Part shown: piece by piece, positions 32,951-41,230 of the stretch | How the letters are laid out: each line of letters opens with the position of its first letter | Position numbering within the stretch: position 1 is the stretch's first letter | Assembly (NCBI GenBank): GCA_023456105.1 | Contig: JAEYAO010000010.1 | Span: 1 to 60,675, forward strand | DNA from: Pseudomonadota bacterium | Lineage (GTDB): Bacteria; Pseudomonadota; Alphaproteobacteria; Caulobacterales; Caulobacteraceae | Length of the DNA stretch: 60,675 nt | Direction: 5' to 3' | The notes under the pieces: generated by a model | Databases searched by the model: none | What the model saw: the letters and a program-made list of their open reading frames with translations, nothing else | Told to the model about the DNA's origin: nothing | Program-made: the position numbers and the translations under genes

Positions 32951-34290
32951 TGCGCATTTCTCAACTCATCATGGGCGCGGTCGCCTCGGTCGCGCTGGCC
33001 CTGCCGGCTGTAGCGCAGGAGACGGTCGCCATCGTCGGCGGTCGGGTGCTGACGGGAACCTCCGTTGTCGAGAACGGCACGGTGGTGATCTCGGACGGCC
33101 GGGTGGTCTCGGTGGGCCAGGGCGGCGCGCCCGCCGGCGCCCGCGTGATCGACGCGGCCGGCAAGGTGGTCGCGCCAGGGTTCGTGGCGGTGGATTCAGG
33201 CCTTGCGGGCTCGGAAGTCGGCTCCGTCGGCGGGACCAACGACCTGGCCAACCGGTCGAACACCCTCAGCGCCGCCTTTGACGTCTCCTATGGGCTGGAT
33301 CCCTGGTCCTTCACCCTGCCGGTCGCGCGGCTGGGCGGCGTGACCCGCGCGGTGGTGGTGCCGCAGCATGCGGGCTCGTCCGGCGGCCATGTGCACGAGC
33401 ACGACACCGCCGGCGCCGGCGAAGGCGGCTATCATACGCCCGGCCTGTTCGCCGGTCAGGCGGCGGTGATCCACCTGGGTCGAGGGACCGACATCCTGGT
33501 CAAGCCCCGCGTCGCGATGACCGCGCCGTTCGGCGAGGCCGGCGCGGGTGTGGCCGGCGGCGCGCGCGGCGCCGAATACACCCTGTTCAAGGAGACCCTG
33601 GCCGAGGTGCGTCTCTATGCCCGCAACAAGTCGGCCTATGAGCGGGCGGGGCTGCGCGACCTGATGCTTTCGCGCGCCGATCTGGAGGCGCTGATCCCGG
33701 TGGCGAACGGCGACATGCCGCTGATCGTCACCGTGCACCGCGCTTCCGACATCCAGCAGGTGCTGCGGCTCGCGCGCGAGGAAGGGGTCAAGCTGATCCT
33801 GGACGGGGCGGAGGAAGGCTGGCTGGTCGCCTCCGACATCGCGGCGGCGGGCGTGCCTGTGCTGCTGAACCCGGTGTCCAACCTGCCGGCCAACTTCGAG
33901 GTCCGAGCCGCGCGGATGGAGAATGCGGCGGCGCTGGATGCGGCCGGGGTGGTGATCGCCATCAAGGGCAACGAGGGCTCGGTCCACCGCGCGCGCGAGA
34001 CCCGCTTCAACGCCGGCAACGCTGTGTCGCACGGCCTGCCCTACGCCTCGGCCATCGCCGCGATCACCGTCAATCCGGCGCGCATCTTCGGCATGGCGGG
34101 CCAGTTCGGCCAGATCGCGCCGGGCGCGGCCGGCGACGTGGTGGTGTGGTCTGGCGATCCGCTGGAGCCGCTGAGCCAGCCCTCGGCGGTGTTCGTGAAC
34201 GGGGTGGAGCAGCCGCTGGAAGCCCGCAACCTCCTGCTGCGCGACCGCTATCGGCAAGCGACGCCCATGCCGCCGGCCTATCGCAACTGA
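32950..34290 (+). CDS. Amidohydrolase-family exported protein lacking the HxH metal motif
   Basis: The 446-residue protein starts with a signal peptide (MRISQLIMGAVASVALALPAVAQ) and has the family frame: VAIVGGRVLTG, VISDGRVVSVGQ, KVVAPGFVAVDSG and GAAGDVVVWSGDPLE. The HxH expected after APGF is replaced by DSGL (residues 82-85), so binuclear metal binding is doubtful. It may be a non-catalytic partner of the upstream enzyme, to which it is coupled by a TGATG overlap. Confidence 0.88.
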   Translation: MRISQLIMGAVASVALALPAVAQETVAIVGGRVLTGTSVVENGTVVISDGRVVSVGQGGAPAGARVIDAAGKVVAPGFVAVDSGLAGSEVGSVGGTNDLANRSNTLSAAFDVSYGLDPWSFTLPVARLGGVTRAVVVPQHAGSSGGHVHEHDTAGAGEGGYHTPGLFAGQAAVIHLGRGTDILVKPRVAMTAPFGEAGAGVAGGARGAEYTLFKETLAEVRLYARNKSAYERAGLRDLMLSRADLEALIPVANGDMPLIVTVHRASDIQQVLRLAREEGVKLILDGAEEGWLVASDIAAAGVPVLLNPVSNLPANFEVRAARMENAAALDAAGVVIAIKGNEGSVHRARETRFNAGNAVSHGLPYASAIAAITVNPARIFGMAGQFGQIAPGAAGDVVVWSGDPLEPLSQPSAVFVNGVEQPLEARNLLLRDRYRQATPMPPAYRN

Positions 34291-34301
34291 CGGCGCAAAG
34301 G

Positions 34302-34328
34302 GGGCGGGACTTCGGTCCCGCCCTTTTT
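34302..34328 (+). terminator. Rho-independent terminator of the amidohydrolase operon
   Basis: GGGCGGGAC (34302-34310) pairs with GTCCCGCCC (34315-34323) around a TTCG tetraloop, followed by TTTTT. It lies 12 nt after the second amidohydrolase stop. Confidence 0.93.
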
Positions 34329-34359
34329 CTTTGCGGCGCGGCTGCGCTAAGCCCCTCTC

Positions 34360-34818
34360 ATGACCACCCTCTTCATCGACGCCGACGCCTGCCCGGTGAA
34401 GGAGGAGGCGTATCGCGTGGCGCGACGCTACGGCCTCAAGGTGTTCGTGGTCTCCAACGGCTGGATGCAGGTTCCGCGCGGCGAGCCGCTGATCGAGCAG
34501 GTGGTGGTGGACGCCGGGCCCGACGTGGCCGACGACTGGATCGCCGAGCGGGCGTCCCCGGGCGATGTGGTGATCACCGCCGACATCCCTCTGGCCGACC
34601 GGTGCCTGAAGGCCGGGGCTCAGGCGCTCAAGGCCAATGGACAGCCCTTCACCCCCGACAGCATCGGCTCGGCCTTGGCCGGGCGCATGGTGGGCGAGCA
34701 TCTGCGCTCCATGGGCGTGGCGACCTCCGGCCCGCCGCCGTTTGGACCCGCCGACCGCTCGCGCTTCCTGCAGGCGCTGGATCAGGCCGTGGTGAAAGCC
34801 AGGCGTGTCCGGCCATGA
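34360..34818 (+). CDS. YaiI/YqxD (DUF188) family protein
   Basis: The 152-residue protein matches the family: LFIDADACPVKEEAYRVA at the start, DAGPDVADDWIAE, VITADIPLADRCL and GPPPFGPADRSRFLQALD near the end. The fold resembles PIN-type nucleases but the function is not established. GCTAAGCC ends 6 nt before the ATG, without a ribosome site. Its stop overlaps the arfB start (ATGA). Confidence 0.92.
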   Translation: MTTLFIDADACPVKEEAYRVARRYGLKVFVVSNGWMQVPRGEPLIEQVVVDAGPDVADDWIAERASPGDVVITADIPLADRCLKAGAQALKANGQPFTPDSIGSALAGRMVGEHLRSMGVATSGPPPFGPADRSRFLQALDQAVVKARRVRP

Positions 34819-35216
34819 CGACGATCCCCGAAGAGGAGCTGGAGTTCCGCTTCTTCCGTGCGGGCGGACCCGGCGGCCAGAACGTCAACAAGGTCTCGAC
34901 CGCGGTGCAGATGCGCTTCGACGCCCGCAACTCGCCGTCGCTGAGCGAGGGGCAGCGGGCTCGGCTGATGAAGCTGGCGGGCAGTCGGCTGACGCTGGAC
35001 GGCGTGATCGTCATAACCGCCACGCGCTTTCGCACCCAGGAGCGCAACCGCGCCGATGCGATCGAGCGGCTGCAGGTCATGGTCGACAAGGCGGCCGTCG
35101 CCCCGACCTACCGGGTGCCGACCCGCCCGACGCGAGCTTCCAAGGAGCGACGCCTCGTCGCCAAGGCCAGCCGCTCCAGCATCAAGAGCGGGCGCGGAAA
35201 GCCCCGGCTGGACTGA
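34815..35216 (+). CDS. arfB: Peptidyl-tRNA hydrolase ArfB (ribosome rescue)
   Basis: The 133-residue protein has the class I release-factor GGQ motif (RAGGPGGQNVNKVSTAVQMRF, GGQ at residues 21-23) and a basic C-terminal tail (ASKERRLVAKASRSSIKSGRGKPR) that enters the empty mRNA channel. It frees stalled ribosomes by hydrolysing peptidyl-tRNA. ATG 34815 overlaps the upstream stop. A much longer open frame reading into it from upstream is not used. Confidence 0.93.
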   Translation: MTTIPEEELEFRFFRAGGPGGQNVNKVSTAVQMRFDARNSPSLSEGQRARLMKLAGSRLTLDGVIVITATRFRTQERNRADAIERLQVMVDKAAVAPTYRVPTRPTRASKERRLVAKASRSSIKSGRGKPRLD

Positions 35217-35220
35217 GGCC

Positions 35221-35676
35221 TCAGCTTTCGGCCGGGCGGAACAGCAGCAGGGCGATCTTGTCTTCGGCGTCGAAGCCGATCAGCCACTCGGTGACCTGGT
35301 TGTCGAAGGTGACGCGGAACAGGTCGGCGCCGTTCTCCTGCCCGCGCGCCTCAACCGTCTTGATCGCGCCGAAGCTCTTGATCAGGGGCGTGACCTGCGC
35401 CTCCTGCGCCCTGATCTTCGTGGCGAGATCGGCCGTGAAGTCGCTGTAGTCGAACCCCGTTCCCTGCGCCGCCGAGATCAGGTCGCGCAGCGCGGTCTCC
35501 GCGCGGGCTGTGTCCGGCGCCTGAGCGGGTGAGGCGGCTGGAGCCGCGAGCGTCGGGGCGGCTTGGGCGGCGCGGGGCGCGTCGAAGCTGTTGGGCACGG
35601 TTCCGGCGGCCACGCTTTGGGCCAGGACCGGCAGGGGCGCGGCGAGCAGGGCGGCGGCGATCAGCAGGGTCTTCAT
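35221..35676 (-). CDS. Exported protein of unknown function
   Basis: The 151-residue protein has a signal peptide (MKTLLIAAALLAAPLPVLAQ), an Ala/Pro-rich linker to about residue 55, and a compact domain ending FRVTFDNQVTEWLIGFDAEDKIALLLFRP. That end resembles the beta-strand layout of DUF3887- or NTF2-like domains that precede hydrolases, but this is a guess. It follows ubiB by 14 nt and may be its operon partner. Its 3' end is convergent with arfB. Confidence 0.7.
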   Translation of the reverse strand: MKTLLIAAALLAAPLPVLAQSVAAGTVPNSFDAPRAAQAAPTLAAPAASPAQAPDTARAETALRDLISAAQGTGFDYSDFTADLATKIRAQEAQVTPLIKSFGAIKTVEARGQENGADLFRVTFDNQVTEWLIGFDAEDKIALLLFRPAES

Positions 35677-35690
35677 TTCGGCTCCGACGG

Positions 35691-37274
35691 TCAGGACACG
35701 TGCGGCCACAGGGCCAGGGCGAAGGCGCCGAGCGAGGCCACGGTCGCCACGATCACGCAGGCCGCCAGCCAAGGCGCGGTTCGGGGCTTTTCAATGACCA
35801 CGGTGCGGACCTCCGGCTCCTCCTGAATGCGGCGCGACAGGGCCCGGGCGGCGGCCAGCACGTCCTGAAGCGCATCGCGCGCCTGCGCCTGCGGACCTAG
35901 CTCCCGGCGGATCCAGCGCTCGACCACCGGCTGGGCGGCCTTCCACAGGTCGTGGTCGGGGTTCAGGCGGCGGGCCACGCCCTCGACCGACACCATGGTC
36001 TTTTGAAGTAGGATCAGCTCGGGCCGCAGATGCATGTCGAACAGTGCGGTGATCTCGAACAGCTGGCCCAGCAGCCGACCCATGGACACCTGGCTGGCGG
36101 CGCGTCCAATCACCGGCTCGCCCACAGCGCGCAGCGCCTGCGCGAACGCCTCGACCGAGTGGTGCGGCGGGACATAGCCGGCCTCGAAATGCACACGGGC
36201 GATGCGGTCGTAATCCCGGCTGATGAAGCCCCACAGGATTTCGGCGAGGTAGCGCCGCTCGGCGGGGCCCAGCCGCCCGACGATGCCGAAGTCGATGGCG
36301 GTCAGGTGCGCGGGCGCGTTGGCGAACAGATTGCCTTCGTGCAGGTCGGCGTGGAAAGCGCCGTGATCCAGCGCCTGGACCAGAAAGGCGCGCACCACAT
36401 TGTCGGCCAGTTGATCCTTGTCGAGCCCGGGAAGATCGACCAGGGCCGGATCAGTCATGGGCGTGCCGGGCGCCCACTCCAGCGTCAGGACCCGCTTGCC
36501 GACGCCGTCCCACACCACGGCGGGCGCCGACATGTAGCCGTCCTTGGCCATGACCTCGGCCATCTCGGAGGCGGCGGCGGCCTCCAGCCGCATGTCGAGT
36601 TCGAGCTCCAGCGAGCGGGCGATGGTCTCCACAAAGGCTTCGGGCTCGAGGCGGCGCGCCATGGGGATCAGGCGGTGCACCAGGCGCGCCGCCAGCCGCA
36701 TGGCGTCCAGTCCCTGGGTCACCCGCCGCTCGACACCGGGGCGCAGCACCTTGACCGCCACGCGCCGCCCGTCCGCCAGATGCGCCGGATGAGCCTGCGC
36801 CAGCGAGGCGGCGGCGACCGGCTGGCCCAGGTCGATGAACAGCGCCTCGGCCGGACGGCCCAGCGAACGCTCGATCTCTCGCCGCGCTTCCTCCAGCGGG
36901 AAGGGCGGCAGGCGGTCCTTGAGCCGGCCGAGGTCGCGAGCGAACTGGATGCCGAAGATGTCGGCGCGCGTGGCCAGGACCTGACCCAGCTTGATGGCGA
37001 CCGGCCCCAGGTGCTCGAACGCCTTGCCGACGCGCTCCCCGGGGCGGCCCAGCTTGCCTTCCCGCGTGGCGAACATCTGGATGAAGCGGGCGAGCGGCCG
37101 CGCCCAGCGGGGCAGCAGCGGCGTCGCCTCGCGCGGGATCAGGGCGTCGTGGCGCACCAGCACCCACAGCCAGCCGACCAGCCGCAGCAGCGAGCCGAAC
37201 GGATCGTTCACCGGCAGGGCCGGCGGCGGCTCCGGCGCGGTGCGATAGGGCGGGCGCGGGGTCAGACGGCCCAT
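35691..37274 (-). CDS. ubiB: UbiB-family atypical kinase for ubiquinone synthesis
   Basis: The 527-residue protein has the ADCK/UbiB signature KxGQ (LGPVAIKLGQVLATRAD), an Ala-rich loop (AAASLAQAH), VAVKVLRPGV, FHADLHEGNLF and the metal motif IDFGIVG. The C-terminus has a membrane anchor (WLAACVIVATVASLGAFALALW). UbiB supports coenzyme Q synthesis through ATPase activity. Its start overlaps the ubiE stop by 13 nt, so the two are co-translated. Confidence 0.95.
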   Translation of the reverse strand: MGRLTPRPPYRTAPEPPPALPVNDPFGSLLRLVGWLWVLVRHDALIPREATPLLPRWARPLARFIQMFATREGKLGRPGERVGKAFEHLGPVAIKLGQVLATRADIFGIQFARDLGRLKDRLPPFPLEEARREIERSLGRPAEALFIDLGQPVAAASLAQAHPAHLADGRRVAVKVLRPGVERRVTQGLDAMRLAARLVHRLIPMARRLEPEAFVETIARSLELELDMRLEAAAASEMAEVMAKDGYMSAPAVVWDGVGKRVLTLEWAPGTPMTDPALVDLPGLDKDQLADNVVRAFLVQALDHGAFHADLHEGNLFANAPAHLTAIDFGIVGRLGPAERRYLAEILWGFISRDYDRIARVHFEAGYVPPHHSVEAFAQALRAVGEPVIGRAASQVSMGRLLGQLFEITALFDMHLRPELILLQKTMVSVEGVARRLNPDHDLWKAAQPVVERWIRRELGPQAQARDALQDVLAAARALSRRIQEEPEVRTVVIEKPRTAPWLAACVIVATVASLGAFALALWPHVS

Positions 37275-38062
37275 CCGTGGTGAATGGCCGCCACGCCGCC
37301 GGACAGGTTGGTCACCGAAACGCGGCTGAAGCCGGCCTGCTCGATCATGCCCTTGAAGGTCGCCTGATCCGGGAACCTACGGATGCTTTCGACCAGATAC
37401 TGGTAGCTGTCGCGATCCTTGGCGACCCACTGGCCGATGCGCGGAATGGCGTTGAACGACCAGGCGTCATAGGCGCGGCGGATCACCCCCGTGGTGGGGC
37501 GCGAGAACTCCAGGCACAGGAAGCGGCCGCCGGGCTTCAGCACGCGCCGCGCCTCGCGCAGGGCCTGGTCGACATCGGCGACGTTGCGGATGCCGAAGCT
37601 GATGGAATAGGCGTCGACGCTCGCGTCCGGCAGCGGCAGGGCCATGGCGTCGCCGGCGGTCCACTGCATCTCGGGCTCGCCGCCCTTCTGCACCCCGTTC
37701 AGGATCATCTCGGCGTTGTAGTCCAGCACGATCACGGAGGCGTCGTCGCCGCCGCGCCGCTCCTGCGCCGCGCGCGCCATCCTGGAGTAGCGGCGGGCCA
37801 TGTCGCCGGTGCCGCCGGCCACGTCCAGGATGGTCTCGCCGGGGCGGGGGTTCAGCTTGGCGGCGGCGGCGTCCTTCCACAACCGGTGGACGCCCGCGCT
37901 CATCAGGTCGTTCATCAGGTCGTAGTTGGAGGCGACGGAATCGAACACGCCGCGCACCATGCGCACCTTTTCGCGCGCATCCACGTCGCGGAAGCCGAAG
38001 GATGAGGTCTTGCCCGAAGGCGCGGCGTCGGGGCCGGGAGGGGGAGGGGCGGCGTCGCTCAT
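37262..38062 (-). CDS. ubiE: Demethylmenaquinone/ubiquinone methyltransferase UbiE
   Basis: The 266-residue SAM-dependent methyltransferase has VFDSVASNYDLMNDLMSAG, the SAM motif LDVAGGTGD, FGIRNVADVDQALREARRVLKPGG and a C-terminal LSGGVAAIHHGW. It adds the C-methyl group in ubiquinone synthesis. The ATG 38062 follows a promoter-like pair with only 7 nt between the -10 and the start, so the transcript may be leaderless. ubiB follows with an overlap. Confidence 0.96.
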   Translation of the reverse strand: MSDAAPPPPGPDAAPSGKTSSFGFRDVDAREKVRMVRGVFDSVASNYDLMNDLMSAGVHRLWKDAAAAKLNPRPGETILDVAGGTGDMARRYSRMARAAQERRGGDDASVIVLDYNAEMILNGVQKGGEPEMQWTAGDAMALPLPDASVDAYSISFGIRNVADVDQALREARRVLKPGGRFLCLEFSRPTTGVIRRAYDAWSFNAIPRIGQWVAKDRDSYQYLVESIRRFPDQATFKGMIEQAGFSRVSVTNLSGGVAAIHHGWAV

Positions 38063-38069
38063 GCAGAAG

Positions 38070-38098
38070 GGTTTAGCCGCTCGCCGCCCCGCCGTCAT
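38070..38098 (-). promoter_or_regulatory. Candidate promoter of ubiE-ubiB (leaderless type)
   Basis: On the minus strand ATGACG (38098-38093) and TAAACC (38075-38070) are 17 nt apart, and the -10 lies in GCTAAACC, a match to GCTANAWC. It ends 7 nt before the ubiE ATG. Confidence 0.5.
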
Positions 38099-38186
38099 CC
38101 GGACGTTTGGCCCCATGCGCCATCAGGCTTGGCGCTTGGGGCGATGCGGGCTAGGCCTTTGCGAAACAGGCTGGGGAGGAACCGCC

Positions 38187-38492
38187 ATGACGGACGCATC
38201 GATCGAGCTGGAACAGGCGCTGGCGCAGCTTCCCGCCTGGAGCGCCCATAATGGGGATCGCCCGGCGATCACGCGTTCGCTGCGCTTCGCCGACTTCAAC
38301 GCGGCCTTCGGCTTCATGAGCCGCGTGGCCTTGCTGGCCGAGAAGATGGACCATCATCCGGAGTGGTCCAACGTCTACAGCCGCGTGGAGGTGCTCTTGA
38401 CCACCCATGATGCGGGCGGGGTGACGGACAGGGACGTTCGCATGGCGCGCTTCATCGACGAGGCGGCGCTGGCCGCCGGCGTGCGCGAATGA
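38187..38492 (+). CDS. phhB: Pterin-4a-carbinolamine dehydratase
   Basis: The 101-residue protein has the active-site motif MDHHPEWSNVYSRVEVLLTTHD with the His pair at residues 56-57, and the conserved VTDRDVRMARFID. It dehydrates 4a-hydroxytetrahydrobiopterin and recycles the cofactor of phenylalanine hydroxylase. The start has GGGGAGGA 6 nt upstream. Its stop overlaps the next SDR start (ATGA). Tyrosine breakdown is represented by hppD near 57 kb. Confidence 0.95.
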   Translation: MTDASIELEQALAQLPAWSAHNGDRPAITRSLRFADFNAAFGFMSRVALLAEKMDHHPEWSNVYSRVEVLLTTHDAGGVTDRDVRMARFIDEAALAAGVRE

Positions 38493-39271
38493 GCGGCCGG
38501 GTCGCGGGCAAGCGGGTCCTGATCACGGGCGGCGCGGGGGGACTGGGCCAGGCCATGGCCTGGATGATGGCGCGCGAGGGCGCCCGAATGGCGATCGCCG
38601 ACATCGACTGCGCGGCGGCCGAGCGGCTGGCGCAGGCTGTCAACGCCGAGATCCCAGACGCGGCGGTCGCCTACGCCCACGACGTGCGCCACGAGGACGA
38701 CTGGGCGCGGGTGGCCGAGGCGGCGGCGCGCGATCTGGGCGGCCTGTCGGTGCTGGTCAACAACGCGGGCGTGGGCGGGCCGCTGGCCTTCGCCGAGGAC
38801 GACACGGTCGAGAACTGGCAGCGCCAGTTCGAGATCAACCTGCGGTCGGTGATGCTGGGCTGCAAGCACGCCATGCCGCATCTGAGAGAGGCGGCGCCCG
38901 CCTCCATCGTCAACATCTCGTCACTGGCGGGACTGGTCGCGGCGCCCGGCATGGGCGCCTACAACGCGACCAAGGCGGGCGTGTGGATGTACACCAAGAC
39001 CGTGGCGCTGGAGGCGGCCAAGAACGACTGGAACGTGCGCTGCAACTCGGTGCATCCGGTGTTCATCCGCACGCCGATCCTGGACCCCTTCACCGCCATG
39101 GCCGGCGGCGACGAGGCCAGGGCGCACGAGCGCCTGGCGCGCGGCATTCCGATGAAGCGGATCGGAGAGCCGGACGACGTGGCTTATTGCGTGCTCTACC
39201 TCGCCTCTGACGAGAGCCGCTTCGTTACCGGGGCCGAGTTCAAGATCGACGGTGGAACCACCGCCCAATAA
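38489..39271 (+). CDS. Short-chain dehydrogenase/reductase
   Basis: The 260-residue protein is a classical SDR with GGAGGLG at residues 15-21, LVNNAGVGG, catalytic Ser in NISSLAG, YNATK as the YxxxK motif, and FVTGAEFKIDGG at the C-terminus. The full active set is present, in contrast to the SDR at 18.1 kb. The substrate is unknown. It resembles cyclopentanol or 3-alpha-hydroxysteroid dehydrogenases only in general pattern. It is translationally coupled to phhB. Confidence 0.93.
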   Translation: MSGRVAGKRVLITGGAGGLGQAMAWMMAREGARMAIADIDCAAAERLAQAVNAEIPDAAVAYAHDVRHEDDWARVAEAAARDLGGLSVLVNNAGVGGPLAFAEDDTVENWQRQFEINLRSVMLGCKHAMPHLREAAPASIVNISSLAGLVAAPGMGAYNATKAGVWMYTKTVALEAAKNDWNVRCNSVHPVFIRTPILDPFTAMAGGDEARAHERLARGIPMKRIGEPDDVAYCVLYLASDESRFVTGAEFKIDGGTTAQ

Positions 39272-39273
39272 GA

Positions 39274-39308
39274 AAACCGGCGGCCGCAGGGGCGACCGCC
39301 GGTTTCAA
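39274..39308. terminator. Hairpin terminator between the SDR and rpsT
   Basis: AAACCGGCGG (39274-39283) pairs with CCGCCGGTTT (39296-39305) around a 12-nt loop. On the minus strand it is followed by TTCTTATT, so it mainly ends rpsT. On the plus strand the U-run is short. Confidence 0.75.
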
Positions 39309-39346
39309 ACGTCTGCAGGTCGGGGCGAGCGCGCCCCGGAGAAGCG

Positions 39347-39619
39347 TCAGGCCGCGGCCGACATTTTCTTCAGCTGCGCGGCCAGGCGCGAGACCTTGCG
39401 CGAGCCGGTGTTCTTGTGGACCACGCCCTTGGACACGGCGCGCATCAGTTCCGACTGGGCCTCGATGAAGGCGGCCTTGGCGGTTTCGGCGTCGCCGCCC
39501 GTCACGGCTTCCTGGAACTTGCGCAGGTAGGTGCGGACGCGCGAACGGCGCGCCTTGTTCACCTGGGTCCGGGCTTCGATCTTGCGGATCGCCTTGCGGG
39601 CGCCGGGGTTGTTGGCCAT
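39347..39619 (-). CDS. rpsT: 30S ribosomal protein S20
   Basis: The 90-residue basic protein starts MANNPGARKAIRKIEARTQVN and has the S20 pattern (SRVRTYLRKF, SELMRAVSKGVVHKNTGSRKVSRLAAQLKK). It binds 16S rRNA in the 30S subunit. ATG 39619 is the family start; a TTG two codons upstream is less likely. A strong promoter lies 68 nt upstream and a hairpin terminator follows. Confidence 0.98.
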   Translation of the reverse strand: MANNPGARKAIRKIEARTQVNKARRSRVRTYLRKFQEAVTGGDAETAKAAFIEAQSELMRAVSKGVVHKNTGSRKVSRLAAQLKKMSAAA

Positions 39620-39687
39620 CGTCAAACCTATGATGCGGAAACGCCGCAGACCACCTGTCCACGGCGCGGAAATCTCAAGAGCGCGCG

Positions 39688-39716
39688 ACTATAGCGGAAA
39701 GCCCCGAGCGGGTCAA
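39688..39716 (-). promoter_or_regulatory. Promoter of rpsT
   Basis: On the minus strand TTGACC (39716-39711) and TATAGT (39693-39688) are exactly 17 nt apart, the best sigma-70-type match in the window. The -35 overlaps the stop codon of the upstream HAD gene (39713-39715). Confidence 0.8.
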
Positions 39717-40579
39717 CGCGCGTCCGACGGCATCGCCCCCGCGTTGATGGCGATGCGCCCGATCAGTCCCTTGACGATCAGGTCCAGCGCCGCCCCCTCG
39801 CGGTAGTCGGCGGCGGCGACGAAGTTGACCCGGTCCTCGGAGATCAGGCTGTAGACCTTTTTCTGGTCCCGCTCGTTGGATCGCGGATCATAGACGGCGA
39901 TGGAGAAGCCGCCCTTGGTGTGCATCATCTTCATGGTCGGCACGTCGGTGTCGCCGTCGCCAATGAAGATCATCCGATCGAACGGGATCGGCCGCTCGTC
40001 GTCGGGGATGAAGTGGTTGATGCGCTCGTGCTCCCAGTGGTTGCGCACCCCCTTGTTGATGCGAAACAGGTACTGGGTCTTGGTGGTGTAGTTGACGCCC
40101 ACCGCCGGCCAGGCGGCCTCGCCCTTGTCGTCATAGACGTAATGGGAGGCGAAGACATGCGTCAGCGCCGGGCGGATCGGCGTGCCCTCGATCATCTCCT
40201 CCAGGCCGGCCGAGACGATGTAATGTTCGATGTCCAGATCGTAGCGGGCGCCGAAGGCGTTCATCCGCTCGAACCAGGAAAGGTCCTTCAGGCCCTCGAA
40301 CAGCGCCACCTCGCGGCCGTGGTCGCGCAGGGTCTCGCGCGTGATCGGCGCGCCGTTCTGGCGGGCGTGGTGCAGCATCAACTGCATGTACATCAGGATG
40401 CCGTCGCCGTCGGCGGCCTGGGTCAGGCGTTCGGCCTCGTTCCAGAAGTCGCCGATGCCCATCCCGACCGAGGGAATGAAGCTGACCTCCTGCATGTTGC
40501 CGCGCGCCAGCGTCCCGTCGAAGTCATAGATCAGGGCGGTCTTCAGCGGGCCGCGAGGCGAGGGCGGGACGTGCGTCAT
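39713..40579 (-). CDS. HAD-family phosphatase, phosphoserine-phosphatase-like
   Basis: The 288-residue protein has HAD motif I YDFDGTLARG, motif II around IVSAGLEEMIEG, and motif IV FIGDGDTDVPTM. The cap region is helical with a long NYTTKTQYLFRINKG segment. The C-terminal DPRSNERDQKKVYSLISEDRVNFVAAADYREG is typical of a HAD group with unknown substrate. It lies 31 nt after a lipoprotein gene on the same strand. Confidence 0.85.
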   Translation of the reverse strand: MTHVPPSPRGPLKTALIYDFDGTLARGNMQEVSFIPSVGMGIGDFWNEAERLTQAADGDGILMYMQLMLHHARQNGAPITRETLRDHGREVALFEGLKDLSWFERMNAFGARYDLDIEHYIVSAGLEEMIEGTPIRPALTHVFASHYVYDDKGEAAWPAVGVNYTTKTQYLFRINKGVRNHWEHERINHFIPDDERPIPFDRMIFIGDGDTDVPTMKMMHTKGGFSIAVYDPRSNERDQKKVYSLISEDRVNFVAAADYREGAALDLIVKGLIGRIAINAGAMPSDAR

Positions 40580-40610
40580 CCCGCCGCTTTACGCCCTGTC
40601 GCGCGTGCCG

Positions 40611-41126
40611 TCAGCCCTCGTCGCGGCTGGAGGCGCGGCGCTGGCCGAAGGTGGGCGCCCGCTCCTTCTGCTCGGCCCAATAGGCGGGGCCGTCGTCCGG
40701 CTTGAACATGGTGCGGGGGGTGCCGTTGCGGGCCACCACGGCGAAGGTGTTTGTGGACGCCTGATAGATCAGGGTGTCGCCGTTGGCGCGCTTCACCGTC
40801 TCAGCGTCCTTGGGCGGGCGGCGGGTGAAGGCCTCGATCTTGTCGGCGTAGTCCTCGGCCGACTTGGCGCCGAAGGCCGAGCCGTTGCGCTCGTACAGAC
40901 GCGTCACCTTGGCGTCGGCGGTCTCGTTGCGCGTCGAGGTGACGGCCGGCTTCTCGGCCGGTTGGGCCGCCGCGACCGCATCCATGGGCTCCGCTCCCGA
41001 GGCGCCGTCCAAGGATGCGGCCTGCATCGGGCGCTCCCGCGTCTCCACCGCCGAGGCCTCACCGCAGGCCGCGAGGCCCAGCAGTCCCAATCCCGCAAGC
41101 GCCAGCGCCGCGATCCGAATGGTCAT
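40611..41126 (-). CDS. Lipoprotein with a CdiA-CT/BECR RNase-toxin-like C-terminal domain
   Basis: The 171-residue protein has a lipobox (GLAAC, Cys21) and a low-complexity linker to about residue 70. Residues ~72-153 (LYERNGSAFGAKSAEDYADK, then NGDTLIYQASTNTFAVVARN and TPRTMFKPDDGPAYWAEQ) follow the pattern I associate with C-terminal RNase domains of contact-dependent toxins in the Barnase-EndoU-colicin group. The His usually seen in the HFxxHG segment is replaced by Leu-Tyr-Glu. No toxin carrier or immunity gene is adjacent, so it may be a domesticated or inactive form. Confidence 0.6.
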   Translation of the reverse strand: MTIRIAALALAGLGLLGLAACGEASAVETRERPMQAASLDGASGAEPMDAVAAAQPAEKPAVTSTRNETADAKVTRLYERNGSAFGAKSAEDYADKIEAFTRRPPKDAETVKRANGDTLIYQASTNTFAVVARNGTPRTMFKPDDGPAYWAEQKERAPTFGQRRASSRDEG

Positions 41127-41194
41127 GATCCCTCTCCCTGTCCTGACCCGCCGAACGAGGTTAGGCACAGCTTGCGCGTTCCGGCAATGTTCTT

Positions 41195-41223
41195 TTGCGC
41201 GGCGGGGTCGGCCCGTCTAGAGA
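41195..41223 (+). promoter_or_regulatory. Candidate promoter of coaBC-dut (leaderless type)
   Basis: TTGCGC at 41195-41200 and TAGAGA at 41218-41223 are 17 nt apart. The -10 ends 7 nt before the coaBC ATG, so the transcript would have almost no leader. Confidence 0.5.
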
Positions 41224-41230
41224 AGAGGAC

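Noticed and set aside
33196..34701. A 501-codon minus-strand frame opposite the second amidohydrolase
   Set aside because: It is the antisense of two well-supported genes and has no domain or ribosome site.
34146..34814. An upstream extension of arfB through yaiI
   Set aside because: The frame is open, but the residues before ATG 34815 have no homology to ArfB and overlap the better-supported yaiI frame.
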